A DNA stretch of 64,000 nt from Gracilimonas sp040117685 (GCF_040117685.2 NZ_JBEDYP020000015.1:1-64000), one strand, 5' to 3'. Shown: positions 25,960 to 35,092, numbered from the stretch's first letter. Notes: a model not told the origin generated them from the letters alone. Made by a program: numbers and translations.

Positions 25960-28013
25960 GCTACGATTTTCAAGCTATATTTTCTGTAATTCGACTAACT
26001 ATAGGCTTTCTCTTTGTGTTTGGTTTTGTAACGCCGTTGTTTTTTGAACATGCGGGTAAGAAAAAGGGTATCGACCGAATCGTATTCTCCTGGGTCGGGT
26101 TAGGTGGCTTGATTATCATTGGTACCTTTATGTTGGTAAGTCTCCATATCTATGATTTTATCAGTATTCTGTTTTTTCTTTTTATGTTGCCATTATTGGT
26201 TCATTTCTTTCAACGCAGATGGGAGGGAAGTACGGTTACAGATATTTTTAATCGGGGTGAAAACCGTATTGTAGCCAACCATGTACTTTTTATTGAGAAA
26301 GTAAAGAACCTGACGTGGGCCGATCTCAAACAACGGGTATTCAAAAAACCAACCTTTAGCCCTGAAAACCCGTATTCTGTTGCTGCTGTGGTGATTGGAA
26401 TTTTAGCCTCGGTGCTTAGAATAATCCCATCTATTCAAAATTCAGCACCGTTCAGCAGAGTATGGTACTTTGAGTTGGATGCGGTAAAAGGGCTGAGCCT
26501 ACAGGAATATTTTTCGGGTTATCCCACGCCAAAGGGAATGCATTCCATTATCAATTTTTTCAGCACTATTACACAAGTAAGCCCCGAAATGATTCTTCAT
26601 ATCATTGGTGCATTGATCAGCTTCTTTTTGGCGGTAATCATTTTCTGGGTAATGCGGGATCTTACAAAGAGAAAACACCAATCAGCCGCATTGCTCTCAG
26701 CACTGATCTATGCCGTGTTTCCTACTCTGTTCCTGCCTGTTTCGATGGAACTTGAATCTGAACTTACGTCCCTTTCTTTTTCTCTGTGTTTTGCATTACC
26801 AACCATGCTGTTTTTTCTTCGGAATATAAGGTCTGGTGGGAAGACGCCCTGGTTCTATATTTTTATGGGAATAGTGGCAACGGGCCTAACAAACGTATTT
26901 GTGCTGTTGATGGTGTTGTTGCCCTTTATGTTGGTTGGGATTATATCTATCCCTAAAAAGTATTTCTTCCAAAGGTTTGGAAAAATAACACTGTACCTGA
27001 TTTCTATTTACATACTCACGTTGGCTCCCTACATCATTTACTGCCTGTCATCAGGACTCAGCGTCGGCACTTTCTTTCAGGATCAGCTATTTAATACACA
27101 GGTATTCAGTTTTACCACAGACCTGATAGTACCCATTGAGGAGTTAAGCCTGATATATTTCTATGCGGGAATAACTTTATTTACATGTTTCCTGATCCGG
27201 CTTTTTGTTCAAAAGAAAAAGCGAATTGGGGACGAGATGGTCTTCTTGATGCTTTTTGTTTTCATCTCATACCTGTATACACCTTTTTTCGACTATCAGT
27301 ATGTGTACATAGATCCTGATCAGCTGAACAGTTTTTATGGGATGCTGATATGTATTTTCTTTGGTTTGAGCATGCATTCTATATTCATTTTCCTGGAATG
27401 GATAATTAAACCTGTTAAAAAAACCACACCCTTTATCATGCCAATATTAATATTGGGAATAGTAGCTTTCCTGTTTTCTTATCAGGGAGGATTGCGTAAA
27501 AGTAGCTTGCTGCCTAAAACAGAACCCAATGGTTTTTTTAACGCTTATTACAATATCATTAATGAACGTATACCCTATACCTATGCTACCGTAGGCCCTG
27601 AACTGGATCGAGAGCTGTCTAAAAACCGACACTTTTTTATGAATTATCAGTTTTTTCTTAATAATTATGGTGTCATCGATTCACTATACCAGCAATATTT
27701 AATGGTACCAGACGATCAACGTCCGGAAGTACAGGAAGTACCACCGGCAAGTATATTTTTATTTGTGGAAAAACCACCCTACGGTTCCATTCAGCAGGGA
27801 ATATTGTATGACGCTCAGAATATTATGAGGGATATTGAGCAATGGCTGGTAACTTTCCGCCGGCTTGAAGGAAGGAAAGTCAGAGTTTATTATGAGACCG
27901 ATGAGGCTATTGTTTATGAAATTGTAAATAGGGACGATGAATCTACCATAGGCGGAGTTTTAAGAAATATCTACCCAACAGAGGAAGGACGTGCAGCACG
28001 ACTCTTCAAATAA
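25956..28013 (+). CDS. Large polytopic membrane protein of the Pel-like operon
   Basis: A 685-residue protein with about 12 hydrophobic helices, starting with LTIGFLFVFGFVTPLFF and ending near ILILGIVAFLFSYQGG, followed by a soluble C-terminal segment of about 155 residues. A loop with SRVWYFELDAVKGL after an early helix, carrying acidic residues, is reminiscent of GT-C glycosyltransferases, and the overall plan resembles that class, but no diagnostic motif was confirmed. It occupies the place of PelE (inner-membrane TPR protein) yet has no TPRs. It could be a second sugar transferase, a modifier or a secretion-complex scaffold. It overlaps the next gene by 23 bases. Confidence 0.75.
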   Translation: MSYDFQAIFSVIRLTIGFLFVFGFVTPLFFEHAGKKKGIDRIVFSWVGLGGLIIIGTFMLVSLHIYDFISILFFLFMLPLLVHFFQRRWEGSTVTDIFNRGENRIVANHVLFIEKVKNLTWADLKQRVFKKPTFSPENPYSVAAVVIGILASVLRIIPSIQNSAPFSRVWYFELDAVKGLSLQEYFSGYPTPKGMHSIINFFSTITQVSPEMILHIIGALISFFLAVIIFWVMRDLTKRKHQSAALLSALIYAVFPTLFLPVSMELESELTSLSFSLCFALPTMLFFLRNIRSGGKTPWFYIFMGIVATGLTNVFVLLMVLLPFMLVGIISIPKKYFFQRFGKITLYLISIYILTLAPYIIYCLSSGLSVGTFFQDQLFNTQVFSFTTDLIVPIEELSLIYFYAGITLFTCFLIRLFVQKKKRIGDEMVFLMLFVFISYLYTPFFDYQYVYIDPDQLNSFYGMLICIFFGLSMHSIFIFLEWIIKPVKKTTPFIMPILILGIVAFLFSYQGGLRKSSLLPKTEPNGFFNAYYNIINERIPYTYATVGPELDRELSKNRHFFMNYQFFLNNYGVIDSLYQQYLMVPDDQRPEVQEVPPASIFLFVEKPPYGSIQQGILYDAQNIMRDIEQWLVTFRRLEGRKVRVYYETDEAIVYEIVNRDDESTIGGVLRNIYPTEEGRAARLFK

Positions 28014-31000
28014 CATAAGAACCAAAACCTACAGAATTATTCATAGCGCAGTATTTGCGTTCATGGTAATTTCTTTGGCCGTAATAACGGGTTGCCAGCA
28101 AGGCGGCTCATTCAGAGGTCTTTCCGGTATTGACGTATCATCGCAGTCTCCTTTGGTTATGGTGATAAAGAATCAGGGAAGTGAGTTCAGTACAGAAGCC
28201 TCAGAACAGGTGCAGAAAGCACTCGATTACTCCAAGATTCCATACTTCACCATCGACTTTGGAATTTTAACTCAGGAATTTGCCATTCCTCAGTCGGTAC
28301 GAAGTCTGGTTGTAACCTCCGAACGAATTCAAGAGTTATCGGATGCGGATGTGGAGGAAATAATTGAGTTTGTTACCCGGGGAAATTCGCTTGTAATTCT
28401 CGGCCCTATTAATAATCCCAGGTTTTCTTTTCTGCAAGGCATTAAACAGGATGCTGATTTTGATGCAGATTCAATAAACGTTGGTTTCCGGCTAAACAGC
28501 AAAGCCTTCCCGGGAATGCAGAACAGAAGTTTTAATCCCAATGGCTTGCTTCCTCACTTTGGACTGAAGGGTGAAGACTTCAACGATAATACCTCTATTT
28601 TAGCAAGTACCGCAACTGATCTCGGTCAACCATTTATAATATCCAATAAAATCGGACTTGGTGAAGTAGTTACTGTGAATAGTTATGTGGTTGGAGGGAA
28701 GATATACCGGGGGATACTTTTTTCTTCCATTTTGCGGGGATTGGAAGGTGTTCCATACCAGGTGGCAGATGTAAGTACCATTTTTCTGGATGACTTTCCC
28801 GCTCCCTTGTATAACGAAAAGATGCCGCCTATAGATGAGGAATATGATCTTACCCATGCAGAGTTTGTAAGTAAAATCTGGTGGCCGGATATGGTAGCCT
28901 TAGCCGATTCATTCAACATGAGCTACTCCGCGATGACCGCATTCAACTATAATGCAAATGTAGTACCTCCATTTGACTTCCAGGAGTGGAGACAGGGCTC
29001 TATCATCTATAATGATAATATCATTCAGGGTAGTATTTTTCTGGCCAACAGTATAAAGAATACCCGCCACGAGCTGGCATTTCATGGGTATAATCATTTT
29101 TCGCTATGGAGCGAAGACTGGGACAATATGAACTTCATGGTTTCTGCACTTCAGGCGGCTCGTAAGCGATGGAGAATTGATAATTTAGGACCTTTACCCA
29201 CCAATTATGTTCCACCCACAAACCAGATTGATTCTATAGGCATACAAGCCATTGTAAAGGGGATGCCGAGTATTGAATATATGAGCTCTCTCTATTTTGG
29301 TGATCGTTCGGTAGGCCAAGGGCGTGAATTTGACCCCGATCCATATGCTCCAACGGCTTTATTCAACTATCCAAGAATAAGCAGCGGGTTTACCATGAAT
29401 GAAAATTCCCTGATGGATCAACACGGTATGCAACTGCTTACCGGAATCTGGAATCACTTTGTGCATCCGGACGATGTATTTCAGGTTACTCAGCGTCGAG
29501 AAGATGAATTTTTGAGTCGAAATCCTTTGGGACTTGGCTGGAAATCGGATCCGGAATATGGGTACGGATTGTATCAGCTTTTAAGTCAACGAATAAAGCA
29601 TACATACCGTCACTATCCCAATAATAGGTTTGTTGCAGCTACAATGGGAGCTAAGAAAACCGAAGACTGGAGGCAGCGGCTTTCCAGCTATTCTTTAAAC
29701 GGGCCGTCTATTAAAATAAACATCGGTTTCAGGAATAACTATTTGCCCCATTTTCCCAACGATAATGCACACTGGTATATGTATGCTACCCAGGAGCAGG
29801 TGAGAGAAGTTGAAAGTGCGCTTATCAAACAAGGCTTAAGCTATTACAGGACTGAAATTTGGGATGGATATCTTTATCAGTTCGAAACTTCAGGTGATGT
29901 ATTCTTCGTTCCTAATTTTGACAAGAGTTTTTACTATGACCGGCAATTCGTCAATAGTCTGGTCCGGGATCAAATAAACAACTTCCGTCAGTTTAATTTA
30001 ATAGCATCAGAAGGTTCTGCATTCGATTCCGGAAATTGGCGGGATACCCGACTGGAGGACGCTGTGAAGGCATGGCGAGGAAACCCAACGGTGGCGAATC
30101 AGGAACGGCTCATTTCCCTTAGCGTAGAGTTTAGCCAGATTTCCCGTGCCATAGATATTCTTGAAGGCCGATTACTTCGAAATGACGTTTGGGTTCAGGA
30201 AGATATTGACCACCTGATAACCTATTATGGATGGGAGGGGATGCAATCCAGGGCCGAAATGTTCCTGGAAACATTATGGGCAGTACACCGCTCGGCAAAA
30301 GTTATAGCCTTTAAGAATCAGGTGGTAGCCGCGCTTGGGTTGTTTGGTGAGGACTTTAATCGCCGATGGAGAATGAGAGCCTTAGAACTTGCACCCGACG
30401 ACTATGAAACACTGCTCAGTTATACCAAGTCAATGGAAAGTCAGGAGAGCTGGCCGGAGATGAAAAAGAATCTAAGGCAATTACTGGATATGCGCCCTCA
30501 AACAGATTCTCTCTATGCTTTCACAATACAACGATCCATTTACTACGAAAATCCGGATAGCACGATGGGTCTTGTGGAAGAGTTTCCCGATCAGGCCTAC
30601 GATCAACTTACTCCGTTTGCTTCCAACTTAGCACTCATGTACGGTTTTGAAGCTCAAGAGTATGAGAAAGCATTGTTCTGGGCCAATAACGCTCCTGACT
30701 TTGAAGAACAGTTAAAGCTATTCTGGCTTTCACAACTCAATTTAGATGCATTATATCTTGCTAAAGCCAATGAACTGGTTACCAATGACCCAGACAATGA
30801 TAATCTTCGCTCTTTTGTTGGTTCCAATTTATTTTATGAGGGCTTTGAGGAGCAGTCCTACAGCACTTTATATTCCCTATTTGAGTATGACAGAGAAGAA
30901 GGATTGATTGCTGATACGCTGATCAGAAATGAAATTGGTTTTAAGCCATATGAAGAGAAAAAAAGTTTTTATAGAAATTACCCAAAGTTTTTCGATCCGG

Positions 31001-31923
31001 ATCAGCAAAAATCACTTAAGGGAGAATACCGATGGACAGAGGGTGCAAGAGTTTCCCTGTTTGGTGAATATAGAAACGATAACTTTGATAACACTTTTGC
31101 TCGCGGAGGCCTTTCCCTTCAATTTGGAAACCGCAGACAAAACACGCACACCATAAAATCAGAGTATCTGGTTTTTTCAGATGAAAACCTTACCGGCAAT
31201 GAAGCCCGGAATTATCAGGGAGGTGGGTATCTGTTTACGCACCGATCTGATAACCAGCAATTTGAATTTCGTATAGGACCAACCGTTTTGGTTGATGGCA
31301 CTGAATTCATTCCTGAAGGACTCATAGGCATGAGTTTTACCAAAGACTCTGCTTTCACTTCCATCGAGTTGACCGGAGGGGCTGAGCTTACTTCTACTTC
31401 TCTACAAAACGACTACTATCAGGCTCAGCTTCAACTCTACAGGCAGGATTATTTATTCAATGGAAAAGTAGTTAGCGCCTTGTCAGCAAACGGGAAATAT
31501 TATACCAATGATGTGTTGAGATACGGAGGGCAAATCCGCCTGTTTCTTGATTTAATGGAAACAAAATTCAGGGTTAGGCCTGTGGGTGAAGTGAGTTATG
31601 CAGATGCCACAGAAAGCTTTTTAACCGGCATACCGTACTATACCCCCGACCAATATTTTGCCCAGGGTGTAGGACTTGACTTCAGGTTCCGCAACCCCGA
31701 TAATTTTGACTATCGTACCCAGTTAACGGGTGAAATTTTCGGTAAACACGAACAGAGGGAAGGGTTCTTTTACTCTGGAAGAATTCAGCTCGAACACAAA
31801 TTCAAAAACTTCTGGCAGATCAGCATAGGAAGTGAAATTTCTACCAGTGACGTGTATCGATCGAATCGGATTTTCTTCACTATTTCTCATTACTTTCCCA
31901 GAAAGTTAAGACCTAAAAATTAG
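27991..31923 (+). CDS. DUF2194 deacetylase-TPR-beta-barrel fusion (PelA/PelB-like)
   Basis: This 1310-residue lipoprotein has its lipobox Cys at residue 35 (AVITGC). It starts at GTG 27991, after GAGGAAGGAC. Residues about 45-250 are an alpha/beta domain (VMVIKNQGSEF, SLVILGP). Residues about 255-650 look like a polysaccharide deacetylase of the DUF2194 kind, with STIFLDDFPAP (Asp267/Asp268), HELAFHGYNHFS (His360, His365, His369) and LLTGIWNHFVHPDD. Residues about 700-1000 are helical, TPR-like (LISLSVEFSQISRAIDILEG, FLETLWAVHRSAK). From about 1008, starting EYRWTEGARVSLFGEYRND, amphipathic strands run to the end as a beta-barrel. In Pseudomonas, PelA deacetylates Pel and PelB is the TPR-barrel exporter; here both are one chain. 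Confidence 0.88.
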   Translation: MQHDSSNNIRTKTYRIIHSAVFAFMVISLAVITGCQQGGSFRGLSGIDVSSQSPLVMVIKNQGSEFSTEASEQVQKALDYSKIPYFTIDFGILTQEFAIPQSVRSLVVTSERIQELSDADVEEIIEFVTRGNSLVILGPINNPRFSFLQGIKQDADFDADSINVGFRLNSKAFPGMQNRSFNPNGLLPHFGLKGEDFNDNTSILASTATDLGQPFIISNKIGLGEVVTVNSYVVGGKIYRGILFSSILRGLEGVPYQVADVSTIFLDDFPAPLYNEKMPPIDEEYDLTHAEFVSKIWWPDMVALADSFNMSYSAMTAFNYNANVVPPFDFQEWRQGSIIYNDNIIQGSIFLANSIKNTRHELAFHGYNHFSLWSEDWDNMNFMVSALQAARKRWRIDNLGPLPTNYVPPTNQIDSIGIQAIVKGMPSIEYMSSLYFGDRSVGQGREFDPDPYAPTALFNYPRISSGFTMNENSLMDQHGMQLLTGIWNHFVHPDDVFQVTQRREDEFLSRNPLGLGWKSDPEYGYGLYQLLSQRIKHTYRHYPNNRFVAATMGAKKTEDWRQRLSSYSLNGPSIKINIGFRNNYLPHFPNDNAHWYMYATQEQVREVESALIKQGLSYYRTEIWDGYLYQFETSGDVFFVPNFDKSFYYDRQFVNSLVRDQINNFRQFNLIASEGSAFDSGNWRDTRLEDAVKAWRGNPTVANQERLISLSVEFSQISRAIDILEGRLLRNDVWVQEDIDHLITYYGWEGMQSRAEMFLETLWAVHRSAKVIAFKNQVVAALGLFGEDFNRRWRMRALELAPDDYETLLSYTKSMESQESWPEMKKNLRQLLDMRPQTDSLYAFTIQRSIYYENPDSTMGLVEEFPDQAYDQLTPFASNLALMYGFEAQEYEKALFWANNAPDFEEQLKLFWLSQLNLDALYLAKANELVTNDPDNDNLRSFVGSNLFYEGFEEQSYSTLYSLFEYDREEGLIADTLIRNEIGFKPYEEKKSFYRNYPKFFDPDQQKSLKGEYRWTEGARVSLFGEYRNDNFDNTFARGGLSLQFGNRRQNTHTIKSEYLVFSDENLTGNEARNYQGGGYLFTHRSDNQQFEFRIGPTVLVDGTEFIPEGLIGMSFTKDSAFTSIELTGGAELTSTSLQNDYYQAQLQLYRQDYLFNGKVVSALSANGKYYTNDVLRYGGQIRLFLDLMETKFRVRPVGEVSYADATESFLTGIPYYTPDQYFAQGVGLDFRFRNPDNFDYRTQLTGEIFGKHEQREGFFYSGRIQLEHKFKNFWQISIGSEISTSDVYRSNRIFFTISHYFPRKLRPKN

Positions 31924-31940
31924 AAACTTAACCTGAAAAC

Positions 31941-32264
31941 ATGCGTAGTCGGGATATGCGCTTTATAAGAAAACATTTGGAATGGTTTATGTTCAGTGCC
32001 GGGCTTCTGTTACTTGCGCTTATGAGTCCTGATAATGCCGGAACCTCACTCTGCTTTTTTGAATGGATTGGTATAAATTTTTGCCCCGGTGAGGGATTGG
32101 GACATTCGGTATCCTATACGTTCAGGGGTGACTTTGAGGCTGCACTGCAAGCTCATTTTGCCGGACCGGCTGCCGTTTTCATCCTATCAGGAAGAATCAT
32201 CTACATTTTGAAAGAGCTTTATCAAGAATCAAAACTAACTACGAATAAGGAACAGCATGGCTAA
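31941..32264 (+). CDS. DUF2752-like small membrane protein
   Basis: A 107-residue protein with two membrane segments (FMFSAGLLLLALMSP and FAGPAAVFILSGRIIYIL). Between them is FCPGEGLGHSVSYTFRGDF, a variant of the DUF2752 signature CPGCGLTHS in which the second Cys is Glu. The start may be ATG 31941 or 31956. Function of the family is unknown. Eighteen bases after the fusion gene and overlapping the TM2 gene, it is part of the operon. Confidence 0.7.
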   Translation: MRSRDMRFIRKHLEWFMFSAGLLLLALMSPDNAGTSLCFFEWIGINFCPGEGLGHSVSYTFRGDFEAALQAHFAGPAAVFILSGRIIYILKELYQESKLTTNKEQHG

Positions 32265-32598
32265 TGTAATAGATCATTTACCGGAAATAGAAGGGGACGA
32301 AGCACTTTATGTTGGAAAGTTATTTTCTGACTTATCGGATGAACAGGCTTCTAAGTTTGCATCTGTGTACCGTTCACGAAGAAAAGACCCGCAAACGGTT
32401 TTAATTACCTGTATTCTTGGATTTTTCCTGATTGCAGGTGTGCATCGTCTTTTACTGAATCAAATAGGGATGGGTATCCTGTACATCTTTACCGGTGGAC
32501 TTTGCTTAATCGGTACTATTGTTGATTTGGTGAATTACAAAGATATGGCCTTTCAGTACAACCGTGGCGTAGCAAAAGAAATACAGTCCTACGTATAA
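32257..32598 (+). CDS. TM2-domain protein, last gene of the Pel-like operon
   Basis: A 113-residue protein. About 50 acidic and polar residues precede a TM2 domain with two helices (TVLITCILGFFLIAGVHRLL and GMGILYIFTGGLCLIGTIVDL), including the typical G-x-HR turn. TM2 proteins pair with DUF2752 proteins in many Bacteroidota, so this couple is a common module; its tie to polysaccharide export is by position only. The start overlaps the DUF2752 stop by 8 bases. Confidence 0.82.
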   Translation: MANVIDHLPEIEGDEALYVGKLFSDLSDEQASKFASVYRSRRKDPQTVLITCILGFFLIAGVHRLLLNQIGMGILYIFTGGLCLIGTIVDLVNYKDMAFQYNRGVAKEIQSYV

Positions 32599-32608
32599 GC
32601 TGTTTTGT

Positions 32609-33481
32609 CTATTTACCCAGGCCAAAGAACCGGTTTATATTAAAACCAAACCGGAAGTCCAGATCAAGAATATTGGTATCGGTACGGGCAAGCAGGTGTT
32701 GTTCGGTGAACCACCGTCCGCTCATAAAAAAGAGCTGAAAAACGTGCCCGCCGGTATCGATTTCAAAAGACACGGCAACATGATCTTTGGTATTCGGGTT
32801 TCTGTTTCCCAACACGGGCAGATATTCGAAAGCCAGGGCATTTCGGTTATTTAGTTTATATCGGCCAGCTATTCCAAGTCCAACTATTGTGTTGTACAGC
32901 TTACCATTGTTCTGTTCTTTCACTACGGTATTAAAGTGAGAGACCATTGGGGCAACCTGAAGGCTCAGTTTGTCATTAAATTTCCGTGCTACCATCACAG
33001 AAGTGAAATAATTAAGCCGTTCGGTGAAGGTATAGTCAAAGCGCCTTTCCTTTTGGGTTGAGATCCCCAAATCACCTTTAATAGCTATTTGTACAGGTAC
33101 TTTGTCCGACTTTAATTGCTCCAGAATAACATACTTGGCCCGCAGATCTACCACATCTTCGATTCCGGTTCTGCCAATTCCAATATCCAGTTTGTCGGTT
33201 ACTCCGTAATCAATTCCAAGCCGGACAGCCGCTCCGCCATCCAGTCCGTAAAAATCTTCAATTCCGCCCGAAACCAGTCCAAAATTGTGCATAACCATGC
33301 TATTCATATTCTTCTGTGGAAGAGCGGTAACCGTACTCAGGCCGGCAATACTTCCTGCAAGAAAAATATCTTCAACCGGTCCGTCCTGAACCGCTCGTTT
33401 TCTTTCTAACATTTGAGCCGAAACCGAATAACTCCCAAATAGTGTTACCAGAATCAATAATGCTGTTTTGCGAATATTCAT
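32609..33481 (-). CDS. DUF5777-like outer-membrane beta-barrel protein
   Basis: A 290-residue protein with a signal peptide (KTALLILVTLFGSYSVSAQ). The mature protein is a series of amphipathic strands (AAVRLGIDYGVTDKLDIGIG, YFTSVMVARKFNDKLSLQVA, VGLGIAGRYKLNNRNALAFE, ISFEIDTGG-like VSFEIDTGGHVFQLFF) that fits a barrel of 12 or so strands. It is the third gene of a cytochrome c / YceI / barrel operon, a set that recurs in Bacteroidota; DUF5777 is my best family guess. It ends 11 bases from the convergent TM2 gene. Confidence 0.78.
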   Translation of the reverse strand: MNIRKTALLILVTLFGSYSVSAQMLERKRAVQDGPVEDIFLAGSIAGLSTVTALPQKNMNSMVMHNFGLVSGGIEDFYGLDGGAAVRLGIDYGVTDKLDIGIGRTGIEDVVDLRAKYVILEQLKSDKVPVQIAIKGDLGISTQKERRFDYTFTERLNYFTSVMVARKFNDKLSLQVAPMVSHFNTVVKEQNNGKLYNTIVGLGIAGRYKLNNRNALAFEYLPVLGNRNPNTKDHVAVSFEIDTGGHVFQLFFMSGRWFTEQHLLARTDTNILDLDFRFGFNINRFFGLGK

Positions 33482-33482
33482 C

Positions 33483-34028
33483 TTAGTTTTCCACCGGTTT
33501 TAATAAAGCTTCAATTTCTATTTCCTGTTCCTGATCCACTTTCACAAAAAGCAGGCTGGGAGGCACGATATCATAATCTTCAAGCAACAGTATCCAGCTG
33601 GCTTTCACAACCAATCCTTCCGGTTTCATTTGGAGTGTTCCATCGATGGTAACTTCTTGACTCACTCCATGAATTTTAAATTCTCCTTTAACTGTCACGG
33701 GTTGTTCGGCTGTGGTGTCCGGGTTGAAATCTGAAACCAGTTCTCCAAAAAATTCAGCAAAGGGGTATTTTTCCGTTTCCAGGGTTTCTTTCATGTCACG
33801 ATCTCTCTTCTCAATTCCTGTTTCCAAAGTCGTTAAGTCGATATAGAAATCAACTTTGCTGTTGCTCAGGTTAATAATTCCGGTCAGGTTTTCCGATTCA
33901 CCGGAAAAAGTGTGTAAAGGCACTTTGGAATAAAACACGGCAGAACCTTCCTCCGTCATGTAAGACTGCGCCATAGCCGCTGAGGCAATTGCTGAAATAA
34001 AAATGAACGTCGCTATAAGTTTCTTCAT
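33483..34028 (-). CDS. YceI family periplasmic protein
   Basis: A 181-residue protein starting at the ATG ending at 34028 (MKKLIATFIFISAIASAA, signal peptide), with GGAGG about 9 bases upstream. A longer reading to 34076 is rejected. The mature part is a lipocalin-like YceI barrel: NLTGIINLSNSKVDFYIDL, RDRDMKETLETEKYPFAEF and VTVKGEFKIHGVSQEVTIDG are the family hallmarks. YceI proteins bind long-chain isoprenoids or amphiphiles. Its start codon lies next to the cytochrome stop, so the two are coupled. Confidence 0.93.
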   Translation of the reverse strand: MKKLIATFIFISAIASAAMAQSYMTEEGSAVFYSKVPLHTFSGESENLTGIINLSNSKVDFYIDLTTLETGIEKRDRDMKETLETEKYPFAEFFGELVSDFNPDTTAEQPVTVKGEFKIHGVSQEVTIDGTLQMKPEGLVVKASWILLLEDYDIVPPSLLFVKVDQEQEIEIEALLKPVEN

Positions 34029-34029
34029 A

Positions 34030-34434
34030 CTAATTATCCTCCGCACCGGCTGTAATCCAGGCTTCAATTTGTGCAATTTCGGTTGGGGTTAGAAACTGAC
34101 CTGTGGTAGGCATTCGACTGCCATAAGAAGGGTCCGGTTTAATTTTTTCCACCAAGGGGCTGTTTTCCGGTTCACCGGGCACAACAATAGGTCCGCCTGC
34201 TACGGAACCCATGCTATTGATAGTAGTATTGTAGGAAGTAAGGTTAACCCCGTTTGTAGTAGAATTAATGTGGCAGCTTCCACAATTTGAGGTAAATATT
34301 GGCTGAATATCTTCAGAATAGCTAATATCATTGGGATTAATATCGGGAGTTTCAGAGATATCTTCTACATTACTGATACAACCGGAACTGAAAAAAAACA
34401 AACTAATAAGAAGGGCTTGTAAATATGGACGCAT
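34030..34434 (-). CDS. Lipoprotein c-type cytochrome
   Basis: A 134-residue protein with lipobox Cys19 (LFFFSSGC) and one haem c site, SNCGSCHI, with the axial Met candidate in GSRMPTTGQFLTP. The C-terminal EIAQIEAWITAGA is the usual last helix of small cytochrome c domains. It is anchored to a membrane facing the periplasm and could pass electrons between respiratory enzymes. First gene of the operon with YceI and the barrel protein. Confidence 0.92.
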   Translation of the reverse strand: MRPYLQALLISLFFFSSGCISNVEDISETPDINPNDISYSEDIQPIFTSNCGSCHINSTTNGVNLTSYNTTINSMGSVAGGPIVVPGEPENSPLVEKIKPDPSYGSRMPTTGQFLTPTEIAQIEAWITAGAEDN

Positions 34435-34546
34435 GTTAGCCTCGGTTAAATAATTAATTAGTTATTAAAAAATAACTGTTGAATGTTAAATGATTTTGTT
34501 TAACTAATGCAACTGTTAATACGAACATAAATTTGGATCAGATGTT

Positions 34547-35092
34547 ATGGCGCTGATAGATAGAGAAGCTTCTGAAAAGCTGCTTAATGAATTTATAGAA
34601 GGAGAAAGTCTGTTGAATCATTCAATGATGGTTGCAAAGGCAATGGAAGCTTATGCACGCTCATTGAATAAAGACGATCAACAGGTGGAAGAGTGGTGGG
34701 CTGCCGGTATGTTACATGACCTGGATTGGGAAAAATTTCCTGACGACCATCCTCATAAAGCAGTAAATGAAATACTTCCTGAGTATGATTATCCTGAGTC
34801 GGTTATTCAAGCAATAAAAGCACATGCACCAGAACGCACCGGGAAAGTACCTGAGACGGAGATAGAGCGGTATCTCTTTGCCTGTGATGAGTTATCCGGT
34901 TTTATGAATGCCGTTTCACTGATGAGGCCCAATGGGTTTGAGGATATGAAGGTAAAATCAGTTGCTAAAAAGCTGAAAGATGTCAGGTTTGCGGCAAATG
35001 TGCCCCGAGATGACATCAGAAGAGGGGCGGAGTTAATCGGAAAAGAACTGAATGAACACATCGCTTTCATGATCAGTATTTTTCGTTCCTAA
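34547..35092 (+). CDS. HD-domain hydrolase
   Basis: A 181-residue soluble protein with an HD metal-phosphohydrolase fold: His25 in LLNHSMMVAKAMEAYA, His57-Asp58 in GMLHDLDWEKFPDDHPHKA, and the conserved later segment VIQAIKAHAPERTG and FACDELSGFMNAVSLM. The family hydrolyses phosphate esters of nucleotides, but its substrate is not shown. It is monocistronic. TAAATTTG at 34528-34535, 11 bases before the ATG, resembles a -7 box. Confidence 0.9.
   Translation: MALIDREASEKLLNEFIEGESLLNHSMMVAKAMEAYARSLNKDDQQVEEWWAAGMLHDLDWEKFPDDHPHKAVNEILPEYDYPESVIQAIKAHAPERTGKVPETEIERYLFACDELSGFMNAVSLMRPNGFEDMKVKSVAKKLKDVRFAANVPRDDIRRGAELIGKELNEHIAFMISIFRS

Noticed and set aside
27991..31923. Possibility that the long fusion is an assembly chimera
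   Set aside because: The frame is open throughout, composition is even, and domains follow the order expected for Pel export; an artificial join would rarely preserve all this.
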